Source: Albimonas sp963816545
Lineage (GTDB): Bacteria > Pseudomonadota > Alphaproteobacteria > Rhodobacterales > Rhodobacteraceae
DNA length: 64,000 nucleotides
Assembly: GCA_963816545.1 (NCBI GenBank)
Contig: CAWFLE010000006.1
Coordinates: forward strand, 186,001 to 250,000
Direction: 5' to 3'
Position numbers and translations under genes: made by a program
Notes under the pieces: generated by a model
The model's input: the letters and a program-made list of their open reading frames with translations, nothing else
Database searches by the model: none
Told to the model about the DNA's origin: nothing
Shown: positions 51,408 through 60,322 of the stretch, in pieces
Numbering within the stretch: position 1 is the first letter of the stretch
How the letters are laid out: every line of letters starts with the position of its first letter

Positions 51408-52109
51408 ATGCGTATCCTGATGATCGAAGACGACGCCACCACCTCGCAGAGCGTCGAGATGATGCTGCAAGGCGCCGGAATGAGCGTCTACGCCACGGAC
51501 CTCGGGGAAGAGGGCATGGAGCTGGCCACGCGTTACGACTACGACCTGATCCTGCTCGATCTGAACCTGCCGGACATGAGCGGCTACGACGTGCTGAAGA
51601 AGCTTCGCACGTCGAAGATCAAAACGCCGGTCCTGATCCTGTCCGGCCTTGATGACACGACCCACAAGATCAAAGGCTTCGGCGTCGGCGCAGATGACTA
51701 CGTGGTGAAGCCGTTCAATCGCGCCGAACTGGTGGCCAGGATCAACTCGATCGTGCGGCGGTCGCAGGGGCACGCGGCTTCGATCATCGAAACCGGCAAG
51801 CTGCGGATCAACATCGACGCCAAGGCGGTTGAGGTCGATGGCAAGCAGGTGCACCTGACGGGGAAGGAGTATCAGCTCCTTGAGGTCTTGGCTGTGCGGA
51901 AAGGGACGACGCTCACAAAGGACGTCATCCTGAACAACCTCTACGGCGGCATGGACGAGCCGGAGATGAAGATCATCGACGTCTTCATCTGCAAGCTCCG
52001 CAAGAAGCTGACGGAGGCGACTGGCGGAGAGAACTACATCGAAACCGTCTGGGGACGGGGCTACATCATGCGCGATCCCGCGCCCGTCCCCGTGGCCGCG
52101 GTAGGCTAG
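51408..52109 (+). CDS. CtrA-type response regulator, divergent paralogue
   Basis: The 233-aa regulator has a receiver domain with phospho-Asp in YDLILLDLNLPDMSGYDV and Lys in DDYVVKPFNRAELVARI. Its OmpR-type winged helix reads VHLTGKEYQLLEVLAVRKGTTLTK, LYGGMDEPEMKIIDVFICKLRKKL and IETVWGRGYIMRDP. The last motifs are those of CtrA, the master cell-cycle and motility/gene-transfer-agent regulator. It departs from the near-invariant CtrA text at several places, for example YQLLEVLAVRKG for YQMLELLSLRKG and KDVILNNLYGG for KEMFLNHLYGG. Together with its island setting, that points to a second, accessory copy. ATG 51408 begins the conserved MRILMIEDD. The stop overlaps the convergent integrase by 4 bp. 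Confidence 0.85.
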   Translation: MRILMIEDDATTSQSVEMMLQGAGMSVYATDLGEEGMELATRYDYDLILLDLNLPDMSGYDVLKKLRTSKIKTPVLILSGLDDTTHKIKGFGVGADDYVVKPFNRAELVARINSIVRRSQGHAASIIETGKLRINIDAKAVEVDGKQVHLTGKEYQLLEVLAVRKGTTLTKDVILNNLYGGMDEPEMKIIDVFICKLRKKLTEATGGENYIETVWGRGYIMRDPAPVPVAAVG

Positions 52110-53089
52110 ATGGCCGCCTTCAACCACTTCGCCAGCACATCCAGCGGGTAGCCGTTGCCGTAGCTCTGGCCAACGCCTTCGGATCGCCAGCCGCCGATCT
52201 GGTCCACGATGTCGGATGGGCACTCCACCGCCCGGAGGCGATCCCGCATCGAGTGCCTGAAGCTGTGCATCGTGCAGCGATCAGGGACGCGAGGCTTAAG
52301 CCATTTGTTGAGGGCGGCGCTGGCGGAGTTGGCGGACGTGGTGTCGGTCCGGTTGTAGCGAGGGAACGCGAACTTACTGGCGTCCGCCTGACCCACGATC
52401 CGTTGAGCGGCCCAGAGGGAGGCACCGACCAGCGGAACGAGCCTTGCGCTACCCGATGTCTTCAGACGACGCCATGGGTGCTCTTGGATCACGACATGCG
52501 GGTTCGGATCATCAAGCCGAAAGTCCTCCTTCAGCGCCCCCGCAGCCTCGGCCAGCCGCATTCCGGTGTCGGACACCAGCGCCACCAGCCAACGAACGTC
52601 ATCATCCAGCCTGCGGCACTCCGCCTGCACGCTCTGGATGACCGGCACAGGGATAGGGTTCCGACCCTCCACCCCGGCCTGTCGATCATAGTAGACGCCC
52701 GAGAAGGGGTTGTTCAGTTCGATCCCGGCTTCCGCAGCCGCAAAGTTGATGATCGCCCGCACGGCTGCGAATATCCGCGTTATGCTGCTGCCAGCCAACC
52801 CTTTCGCCAGCAAGGCATCTCGGAAGGCGTTTGCGTCCCGTCGCGTGTAGCTGGTGATGTCCCGGTCTTCGCAGACATCGATGACATACCCGCAGGCCCG
52901 CTCGGCAGCCAACCGGTAGGAGGCGGGGCGATCCGACCCCTTGAGCCGCAGATAGACAGCCACGGCTTCGGAGAGTTTGACCGCATCATCATTTGCGGCG
53001 GGCGGAACATGGGCCGGCTTCAATGAGGCGTCGGCCATCCGCAGAAGATGCCTTCCCGGCAGGTCCGTCCTCTGAAGCCTCAGGTGATA
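52106..53089 (-). pseudogene. Tyrosine recombinase (integrase), catalytic part, split by IS630
   Basis: These 328 codons hold the core-binding domain (KLSEAVAVYLRLKGSDRPASY) and the catalytic domain with Arg in SDTGMRLAEAAGALK, HSFRH in TMHSFRHSMRDRL, and the Tyr in GVGQSYGNGYPL. The N-terminal 63 codons lie at 54262-54450. Removing 53090-54261 rejoins the halves in frame at a TA, giving a 390-aa enzyme. As it stands it cannot be made, and the element it served is locked unless another integrase acts on the same sites. Confidence 0.85.
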
Positions 53090-53178
53090 CCGGCGACCGA
53101 AAGCTCTGACTCTGCCGAAGGATTCCCGTCCGGCTTGATCTGTGATTCCGTCCCCGAAAGCAGGGAGGTGGAGCAGAC

Positions 53179-53691
53179 ATGGGTGGAGCGTTGGAGATCC
53201 GGGACGACCTGACGTCGAAGGAGCTTCGCGCACGGGCGGCGCGGGAGACGAGCAACCGGGCCGCACGACGGCTGCTGGCGATCGCCAACGCGCTCGACGG
53301 CATGAGCCGGGCGGAGGCGGCGAAAGCTGCGGGGATGGAGCGGCAGGCGCTGCGCGACGCGGTGCTGCGCTACAACGCCGAAGGACCGGAGGGCGTGCGG
53401 GACCGGCCGCTGCCAGGCCGGCCGCCGGCGCTGAGCGAAGCGGAGCTGGCGCTGCTCTTCGACCGCATCTTCCGCGGGCCCGACCCTGAGATGGACGGGG
53501 TGAGCAGCTGGACCCTGTCGGACCTCTGCCGCTGGATCGAGGCTCGCTTCGACAAGCGCCTGGCCCCGCAGAGCCTGTCGCGGATCCTGCGGCGCGAGGG
53601 GGTCTCACGGCAGAAGGTCCGCCCCACGCACCCGAGGACGGACGAGGCGGCGCAGCGTCGCTTCGAAAAAGGGGGCTGCGGGCGGCGCTGA
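53179..53691 (+). CDS. IS630 transposase, first ORF (copy B)
   Basis: The 170-aa product MGGALEIRDDLTSKELRAR to FEKGGCGRR includes the helix-turn-helix SRAEAAKAAGMERQALRDAV and the LAPQSLSRILRREGVSRQKVRP segment. It is slightly longer than copy A, keeping SEAELALLFDRIFRG, which copy A has shortened. The catalytic half follows in the -1 frame after AAAAAGGGGG at about 53667, a likely frameshift site shared in position with copy A. Confidence 0.82.
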   Translation: MGGALEIRDDLTSKELRARAARETSNRAARRLLAIANALDGMSRAEAAKAAGMERQALRDAVLRYNAEGPEGVRDRPLPGRPPALSEAELALLFDRIFRGPDPEMDGVSSWTLSDLCRWIEARFDKRLAPQSLSRILRREGVSRQKVRPTHPRTDEAAQRRFEKGGCGRR

Positions 53692-54245
53692 AGATTGCGG
53701 CCGAGGCGCATCCGGGCAAGCGGATCGCGCTGTGGTTCCAGGACGAGATGCGGGTCGGCCAGAAGGGCCGGCTCTGCCATCGCTGGTGGAGCCGCGGCCG
53801 CCGCCCGCCTGGCCGCCAGGACCAGCGCTTCGAATGGACCTACGTCTTCGGCGCCGCCCGCCCCGACGGGGAGGCCGCCTTCGGCCTCGTCATGCCCGAG
53901 GTCGGCGGCCAGGCGATGCAGATCTTCCTCGACGCCTTCGCCGCCACGATCCCCGACGACGAGCACGCCATCATGGTGCTGGACCGCGCCGGCTGGCACG
54001 GCGCGAAGGCGCTCCAGGTCCCGCCGAACGTCACCCTGGTCCCGCTGCCGCCCTACTCGCCCCAACTCAATCCGATGGAGCGCGTCTGGCTGTGGCTGCG
54101 CGAGCGCTTCCTCAGCCTGCGCGTGTTCGCGGACTTCGACGCCATCGTGGACGCCTGCTGTCGCGCCTGGAACGCCTTCGCCAACGACCCCTCCCGCATC
54201 CGCTCCCTCTGCCTCCAGCCGTGGATCGAGAAGGTCATTGGTTAG
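53670..54245 (+). CDS. IS630 transposase, second ORF with DDE domain (copy B)
   Basis: The frame reads LRAALKIAAEAHPGKRIALWFQDEMRVGQ (first Asp), AIMVLDRAGWHGAKALQVP (second Asp), and PLPPYSPQLNPMERVWLWLRERF (Glu). The triad is complete. No start codon precedes the first Asp in this frame, so the full enzyme requires frameshifting from the first ORF. It differs from copy A at scattered residues, so the two copies are not a recent duplication of each other. Confidence 0.82.
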   Translation, partial: RGLRAALKIAAEAHPGKRIALWFQDEMRVGQKGRLCHRWWSRGRRPPGRQDQRFEWTYVFGAARPDGEAAFGLVMPEVGGQAMQIFLDAFAATIPDDEHAIMVLDRAGWHGAKALQVPPNVTLVPLPPYSPQLNPMERVWLWLRERFLSLRVFADFDAIVDACCRAWNAFANDPSRIRSLCLQPWIEKVIG

Positions 54246-54261
54246 GCGCGCCGGTATGATA

Positions 54262-54450
54262 CCAATACTCGTCCAGCTGCTGAGCCGCCCGGCTCGCTCT
54301 GGAAGCCGCCACGGCATGGGATCGCGTTCGCAGCGAGTATGAGATGCGACCCGAGGTGTAGTGCCCTTGCAAGTCCGTCGGAACGCGCCTGGCGAAATAC
54401 CAGATGCCATTCTTTTGGAAGCAATGAAGGCGCGAAAAGTTCTCCACCAT
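54262..54450 (-). pseudogene. Integrase N-terminal part (DUF6538-like), split by IS630
   Basis: The first 63 codons, MVENFSRLHCFQKNGIWYFA to AAQQLDEYW, are the arm-type DNA-binding N-terminus of the integrase whose catalytic part is at 52106-53089. The start ATG lies 7 bp after the 72-bp tRNA-derived repeat, the classical position of an integrase next to its attachment site. A degenerate cousin of this fragment is at 2203-2408. Confidence 0.82.
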
Positions 54451-54457
54451 GTCCTAC

Positions 54458-54529
54458 GCCCGCTCTGTCCCGCGACAAAAGCTGAGGTATGACAACGGCT
54501 TAGGAAGATCGGTGGTGCACCCGACAGGA
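54458..54529 (-). repeat. Att-like 72-bp repeat with tRNA-Arg 3' end, right copy
   Basis: Identical and inverse to 49545-49616. On the reverse strand it runs from the T-arm and acceptor end of a tRNA-Arg into the leader of the integrase gene. It overlaps the larger tRNA fragment at 54513-54562. Confidence 0.8.
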
Positions 54530-54562
54530 TTCGAACCTGTGACCTCTGCCTTCGGAGGGCAG
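54513..54562 (-). pseudogene. tRNA-Arg (CCG) 3' half
   Basis: On the reverse strand CTGCC-CTCCGAA-GGCAG is an intact anticodon arm with anticodon CCG. It is followed by a T-arm (ACAGG-TTCGAAT-CCTGT), acceptor strand CGGGTGC, A and CCA. The complementary GCACCCG and a D-arm are not present upstream, so only nucleotides about 27-76 exist. This is the usual att core left where an element integrates into a tRNA gene. The intact gene should lie elsewhere. Confidence 0.85.
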
Positions 54563-54811
54563 CTTGACCGCAGTTTAAGCGATCAGTTGCCGAGGTCGAA
54601 CGGGGTTATGGCTTCGAAAGTGGCCTTAGTTCAGCCTGTTACAGAGGCATAGGTAGAGGAAGCACTTCCTAAGGTCAACGGATGCGCATCGCGCCTGTCA
54701 CGATGGAAGGGACGGTGCTGTGACGGGAAGGGGGGGCACGGGGGGGCATTCGGCAGGAGTGAGAATGGATACCTGCGCGAAAAAATGTGCCGGAAATCCT
54801 GACTGCCTCGC

Positions 54812-57800
54812 CTAGCTAAGATAGACTAGCTCCGATAATGTGAAGCGATCCACGGGAACTATTTTGTGTAATCCCTCAGCGTAGCGAGCGCGTATCCAAG
54901 TGCCGTCCGTCCGGTAAGTCCAGAAAACGTTGCGATACTCGCGGTGCTGGACGCGGATTTTCTCAGCGTTCCGATCCGATTGCAGCCGCCCGGTTTCGCC
55001 ATCGTCCTTGATCTCCACCAGCGCTATTGCGTCCGGGGTCGTGCGCCCGCTCACGCCTACCACGAAGTCGGGGAAGAAGCGGTGTCCGGAAGGCAGGATC
55101 AGCCGCGTGGCCCAAGTCTCGTTTTCTGGGTTGCGCATCCACCATTTCACGGTGCCGGTGCGGTCTGCATCGAGGAACGCGGCGAAGTCCTGCTCCTCCT
55201 TGTTCAGGCGATGCGGGAACACTCCATAGGCGGACTTTCTCGGCTGCGCTCAGCCCGTCAGGTCCAAAATATTGTTCTGGGACAGGTTCGCTGGCATCGG
55301 TTCGTACATTGCGGGACTGCGTGGTCTTGATCGCCTCTTTCAGCTTCTCGGGTTCCATCATCCCGGCAAGGTCGATGGCGCGGCGCAGGTCGCGTTCGTC
55401 GGCTTCGATGCCCTTTTCGTCCACGATGCCGCGCAGTTCCTCCACCAGCGCGCGCTTCAACAGGCGCGGGTCGATGGAGTTCGTTGAAGTTGAAGGCCAA
55501 TTGCGCCTTCTCGGCCACGCGCGCATTCGATAGGCGCAGGCGCAGGTCCACCGTCTCCTGCAACTCCGCAGCGAACAGGTCGCGCAGGTCCAGATGCGCC
55601 TTCGTCAGGCGACGTTGCAGCAGGCCCGTCACATCGGCTGTCGCGGCAGAACTCGCGTGCGATGTCTTGCACAAGATCGTTCAGCTTCGACGGGTCGGGC
55701 GGCAGTTCGCGGATCAGCGCCTTCGGGCAGGTCCAAGTCCCGCCGCAGGGGATAGGGGCGGAAGTTCGGCTTGGCGGGCTGCGCCCCGCTGTCGGGCTTG
55801 GGGGCTTCGGGCAGGTCTCCGAACAGCGGCGTATCGCTGATTTGGTGCCGCCATGTCTCGCCCGCGACAATCGCCCGGTCCTGTTCGGCTTCGGGCATGT
55901 CCTGCACGTCCGGGCGCACCACGCCTTGGTCGATCAGGTCCGACAGGCGTTGCTGGCGTTCGTCCGCGGTCTGCGGCGGGGGCGGCGTGAAGGTCGGCTG
56001 TCGGCTGCACGTCCGCCATGCCGGTTGGCGCGTCGGCGTTGCCGAACTCGTAGACGTCCAGATTGTCGGTTATCAGTTCGATGCTCTCGCGCACCGCCTT
56101 CAACTCGTCCACCGCCGCCTGTAGCCCAGCCTGCATCTCGGGGTCGGTCAGCAGGACATAGCCGCTGTCCAAGCAGCGCGTCTTGGCCGTGGATCGGCCG
56201 CACGGACGGGTGCACGCGCATGATCCGGCCCACGATCTGCAAGCCGAAGTCCCGTCCCCGGTTCGGGCGCACGGAAACCAGCGTCCATGCGCGGGGCGCG
56301 TCGAAGCCCGTCGCCACCGCCACCTTGAAGATGAGCACAACCCCCTGATAGAGCCAGCTTTCATCGGTGGGCACGTAGCTGATGTCGGCGAGCCAGACCG
56401 TGTCTGGCGTCCCTACCTTGAAGTTGCGCGCCAGCAGGTTCGGCGCGATGCCGAGATCGTGTCGGCTGTCGGTCGTGCGCGGCACGCGGCGGCCCCGCCG
56501 CGGCGGCCGGATGCCGTTTTGCTTCATGAGCCTGGCCACCGTCTTCCGGGCGATGCGCTCGCCTTGGGCGACCAGCTCGGCGTGGATGCGCGGCGCGCCG
56601 TAGCGTGCGCGGCTGTCTTCAAAGATCGTGCGGATCCGGGCTGCCATCGTGTCCTGCGCCGCCCGGCTCGCCGCCCTGTCGGGGGTGGCCGCGCGCCAGG
56701 CGTGAAACCAGCTCGGGCTCACCGACAGAACCCGGCACATCAGCCGGACGGCGTGCTCCGCGACATGGGCGGCGATGAAGGCGAGCTTCGCGTTCATTGT
56801 TTCGCCGCCCACTGCGCGAAAAAAGCCGAGGCTTTGCGCATCACCTCCATCAGCACATGCTTGTCGGGGTCGTAGGCGAGGCTGTGGAAATCCGGGTCGG
56901 GTTCGCCCGAGGTGTGCGTGGCGATGGCGGCGTCATCCACGCCGATCTCCACCAGCTTGTCGCGCACCCGCTTCACCGGGTCTTCCCGCCCTTGGCTTGG
57001 TCCTCCACCTGCACCAGCATCAGGGGCGACACCGCCAGCCCGCGTTCCTGCTAGCCGGGCGCGGACGCGGCAGTGCTGGGTCCACCCGGCCTGAAGCGTG
57101 GCCTGTTCGTGGTCGATCAGGTCGCGGTCGCCGTCGCTGAAGCGGATCACGCCCAGCTTCAGGCCCACCTTGTTCAGCCCGGCCTCCACCACCTCGGAAC
57201 GGGGCACGACAACGCGGCTCGCCACCTCGATACCGGCGGTGCGTTCGAAGGCGTCCAGCTTGTCGTCGTTCGGCGTGGCGGTGGCGAGGATCGTGAAGTC
57301 CGGGCGGATATGCTCAAGATAGAACTCCGCCGCCACCTTGGCGGACGCGCCGAAGTTCAGGTGCGCCTCGTCGATCACCACGCCGACGAAGAAGCCCGCA
57401 TCGCGCAGGCTGCGATCATGTCGTCGAAGGACAGGGCGGCTTCGCTGGTGCGGCGCACCTTGCGGGCGTCCTTGTTGCTGGCGGCGACGGTGGCCCATGT
57501 CTGGATGAACACGTCGCCGTCGCGGGTGCCCGTGGGCTCGCGGTCCTTGGCCACGTCGCGGATGCGCAGGCCTCCGCACTGCTCCACCAGCGCCTCGCGC
57601 GTCTGCGTCACCAGGCCCGCATAGGGGGCGAACCACAGCCACACCACGGGCCGCGACAGCCCGCCCCGCAGCCCTTCCAGCACCCGGCCCAGCACCAGCG
57701 TCTTGCCCGAGCCCGTGGGGCTTTGCAGCAGCGTCACGCCGCTTTTCAGGGCGATGGCCTGCCGGTGCGCCGGGTCGCGGTCGTGCAACTCCGCCACCTT

Positions 57801-57883
57801 GCGGATCACGCCCGACAGCGCGTCCACCGCGCGGGTCTGATAGGCGGCGAGCGACAGGCGCAGGGGCTTCGGTGCGCAGTCAT
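54812..57883 (-). pseudogene. Type III restriction enzyme Res subunit, frameshifted and interrupted
   Basis: Res couples an SF2 helicase to a nuclease that cuts when two Mod-recognised sites meet. Visible parts in order: LRLSLAAYQTRAVDALSGVI, Walker A LLQSPTGSGKTLVLG, DEAH-type IDEAHLNFG and ATATP, and after an inserted IS3 piece motif VI (FGLQIVGRIMRVHP). The C-terminal nuclease has FFPDFVVGV and ALVEIKDDGE, a PD-(D/E)xK site (54812-55222, intact frame). Frameshifts occur near the start codon and near 57400, 57000, 56150, 55900, 55700, 55500 and 55250. The ATG overlaps the mod stop. No functional enzyme is possible from this copy. Confidence 0.85.
56347..56849 (-). mobile_element. Internal IS3 fragment embedded in the res gene
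   Basis: These 503 bp match the IS3 element at 47313-48595 from the end of OrfA (EVMRKASAFFAQWAAKQ) to mid OrfB (PTDESWLY), with no terminal repeats. On both sides the res gene has a similar 9-bp stretch (TGTGCTGAT and TGTGCTCAT), and VL|IFKVAVATGF would be continuous without it. How an end-less fragment was captured is unclear. Confidence 0.8.
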
Positions 57884-59701
57884 TGCTGGAACCGCTTCAC
57901 CAGCGTGTCGCGCACCGGGCGGATATCGACATGGGTTCCGTCGAGGTGCTGCGCGATCTGGCCCGGAGCCCAGGCATAGACGAACAGGTTCTGCCGGTCG
58001 CGGCCCCGCAGCCATCCAGCAGCGCGGGGTCGAAGCGGTCCACCAGCACCAGCGCCACGCCCTCGCCTTCGTGCAGGTTCCACGGGCGGGCGGGGTCGTA
58101 GGGCGTCAGGGGCAGGTCGTGCATGGCCTCAAGCGCCGTCCATGCATCGGCGGGCGTCAGATCGTAGTCGAGGTCTTCGAAGGCGATCTCATGCGTGCGC
58201 AGATAGGCGAAACCTGCGGCAAGGTCGGCGTACTTCGGGTCTTCGCTGGCGTTCAGGCGGCGGATGCGTTCCGCCGTCACGTCGCGGCACAGGTTCTTGT
58301 CGGGGTCTTCCTCGGTGGCCTCGGTGGACGACACCATGATGAAGCGGCGGCTGCCCCCGTCCTCGGCGTTCAGTTCCATGACTGCTTGCGCCGTGGTGGC
58401 GGAGCCTGCGAAGAAGTCGAGCACCAGATCGTCCGGGCCGGCGGACTGGCGCACCAGTTCGCGGATCAGGGAAACCGGCTTGGCGTAGTTGAAGGCCTTC
58501 GAGCCGAAGACGGACTTAATCTCGCCGTTAGCCGCTTCATCGTAAGTGCCCGAAACAATACTGTTATCGTCATCATCGCCGAGTGTATCGGTCTCGCTGC
58601 TTGGAGTGATCCAGCTTGATAACGGCTTAGTCGCGATTCTTCAGGTCCGCCCTGAACGTCTTTAGCGACGGTGCTGCCGAATCCCGACTCTCTTTCCGAC
58701 CCAGAAGTCAATGTCGGGAAGGTCTCTCGCTTAGCAACGGCGAACGCCCTCTACTCGGCACGTCCCCGGCATTTATCGCCGCAAGCAGTTCCTCCTTAGT
58801 CTCCCAGACTTTCACGCGCTCTTTATCCGGGAAGACGATCCTGCTTATCTTCAATCAAGTCTTCGATGGGCGCCGCTCTCAGCCTCTGTCCAGGTTTGAG
58901 CTTTGCCTTCGTGGAGTACCGCCAGACCTGATCGGGGTTGCAGGGATACCAAGTATCAGTCGCAGGGTCATTGATAGGGTAATAGGTGTTTGCGCGCTCG
59001 ATGCATGTCGTGCGCCTTAGTAATGGTGTCTTTGGTCCAATCGCCTCGTGGATCGTTATCTGGATTTGCGTATGCGTCCTCATACCTCTCCGTACCCCAA
59101 AGCGAAAACCCGGCTTTCCAAAAACCAGAACGTGTTCGTGATTGTTGGTTAGAAAGGCACCTCGGGTATCGTTTCCGCCTGACCTAGTCCGCCAAACCAG
59201 CGACCCTAGTCGCATGCCCGGCATTGCTTCGTCCATCATCAATTCCAAAAGCGCCCGCTGGTCGTCATTGATCGACACCAACAGTACCCCGTCCTCGGCC
59301 AGCAAGTCCCGCGCCAAAGTCAGGCGGCGATACAGGAACTCAAGCCAAGTGGACTGGCGAAACCGGTCCTCGGTGTTCATGTAGCGGTCGTTATAGACCC
59401 AATCCTTATTGCCCGTGTTGTAGGGCGGGTCGATGTAGATGCACTTCACCCGGCCCGCATGGGTCATGCGCAGCCAGCGCAGCGCGTCGAAGTTGTCGCC
59501 CTCGATCACCAGATTGTCCCACGGCGCGGGCTTGTCCGACAGGTCGGGCACGATCCGGCAGGCGACGAAGTTCGCATCCACCGCCCGGTCGGCCTCGATC
59601 TCGTCTCGCTCCCACACCAGCCCCAGCTTCTTGGTTCGGTCGCGCTTCTCCAGCAGTTCGACAAGTTGCGCGTGCGTCAGGTCGTCATATTTCCCGGCCA
59701 T
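57880..59701 (-). pseudogene. Type III Mod subunit, adenine-N6 DNA methyltransferase, frameshifted
   Basis: Mod recognises the target and methylates adenine. MAGKYDDLTHAQLVELLEKRD starts the N-terminus. The catalytic DPPY is in KCIYIDPPYNTGNKDWVYND, and the AdoMet-binding FxGxG is later, in LVLDFFAGSATTAQAVMEL. That order marks a beta-class methyltransferase. The frame is intact from 59701 to 58823, then breaks: KPLSSWITPSSETDT, NSIVSGTYDEAANGEIKSVFGSKAFNY and the rest are in other frames, with a further shift near 58015 before VYAWAPGQIAQHLDG. The variable target-recognition region lies in the damaged part. The stop overlaps the res start. Confidence 0.85.
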
Positions 59702-59854
59702 CGAAGTCTTTCTGCCCACTCAGCTTTTTGTCCAGCCTATCGTCTGCGCGGTCCGAACGGAAGCGGTCCGGTCGCTCTAGTCCCGTGCGTGAAACGATAG
59801 ATACCTGGCCGCGTGCCGGCCATAGGCGTCAGCCATAGGAAGTGCGGGCGAGGC

Positions 59855-60322
59855 TTACGCCCCGCCCTTCATCTGGTTCTCACGCTTCCACAGCGGTTGC
59901 AGGTTCTCGTAGTGACACAGGCGGGCAAGGTCCCCGATGCTGCTAGCCGACGACAAGGGCGCGATGTGATCCACCTCCCAGCACCCGTATGCGTCCCAGT
60001 TCATCCCCTCAGAGAACCGAGATTCGATGTGCGCCTTCAACCGTTCACGGTCGCAACCTAGCGCCTCTGAGGGGCTGGCGCGGCCCCTGAGCGCCTGACC
60101 CGACCTTCGCTGGACGGATCTGTACATCCGGTACGCTGGGTCTCTCAGCCCCTTGGCGTGCTCGCGGCTGACCGCCTTCTCGCGATTGCAGGCTACGCAC
60201 TGGCGGTTGGAAACGTAGCGGTCGGCTAAGTGCCCAGCGCGGCAGGGGCGACCAGTGAAGAAGCGCCTGAACCCTTTCGCTGCGGCGTCGGACCATGAGG
60301 TTCGCTCGGAACAGCTGCTCAC
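59855..60322 (-). CDS. HNH endonuclease-like protein
   Basis: The 155-aa protein has an N-terminal CxH/CxxC pair suited to zinc (FTGRPCRAGHLADRYVSNRQCVAC). Its C-terminal HNH signature is WEVDHIAPLSSASSIGDLARLCHYENLQPLWKRENQMKG, with the DH, the Asn of YENLQPL and the final N. It could nick or cut DNA. The GTG start overlaps the stop of the large ATPase gene (GTGA), so both are translated together and probably act together, either in replication or mobilisation of the element or in defence. Confidence 0.75.
   Translation of the reverse strand: MSSCSERTSWSDAAAKGFRRFFTGRPCRAGHLADRYVSNRQCVACNREKAVSREHAKGLRDPAYRMYRSVQRRSGQALRGRASPSEALGCDRERLKAHIESRFSEGMNWDAYGCWEVDHIAPLSSASSIGDLARLCHYENLQPLWKRENQMKGGA

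Larger units (their letters stand above)
53088..54261 (+). mobile_element. IS630-family insertion sequence, copy B
   Basis: Ends TACCGGCGACCGAAAGC (from 53088) and, inverted, TACCGGCGCGCCTAACC (ending 54256) match copy A at 33160-34313. It is inserted in the integrase gene at a TA. The exact right limit is 54256-54261, because the bases TGATA there may include the target duplication. It is inverted relative to copy A. Confidence 0.85.

Noticed and set aside
53090..53719. A longer integrase reading frame extending into the IS630 element
   Set aside because: The extra codons are the antisense of the IS630 first ORF. The true N-terminus is on the far side of the element at 54262-54450.
54513..54600. 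A complete tRNA gene next to the integrase
   Set aside because: Only the anticodon arm, T-arm and acceptor 3' strand are present. No GCACCCG acceptor 5' strand or D-arm was found upstream.
54449..54652. A 67-codon forward frame over the att-like repeat
   Set aside because: It is formed by the antisense of the tRNA fragment and integrase leader; the HPTGFEPVTS-like peptide is the usual false ORF from a tRNA T-arm.
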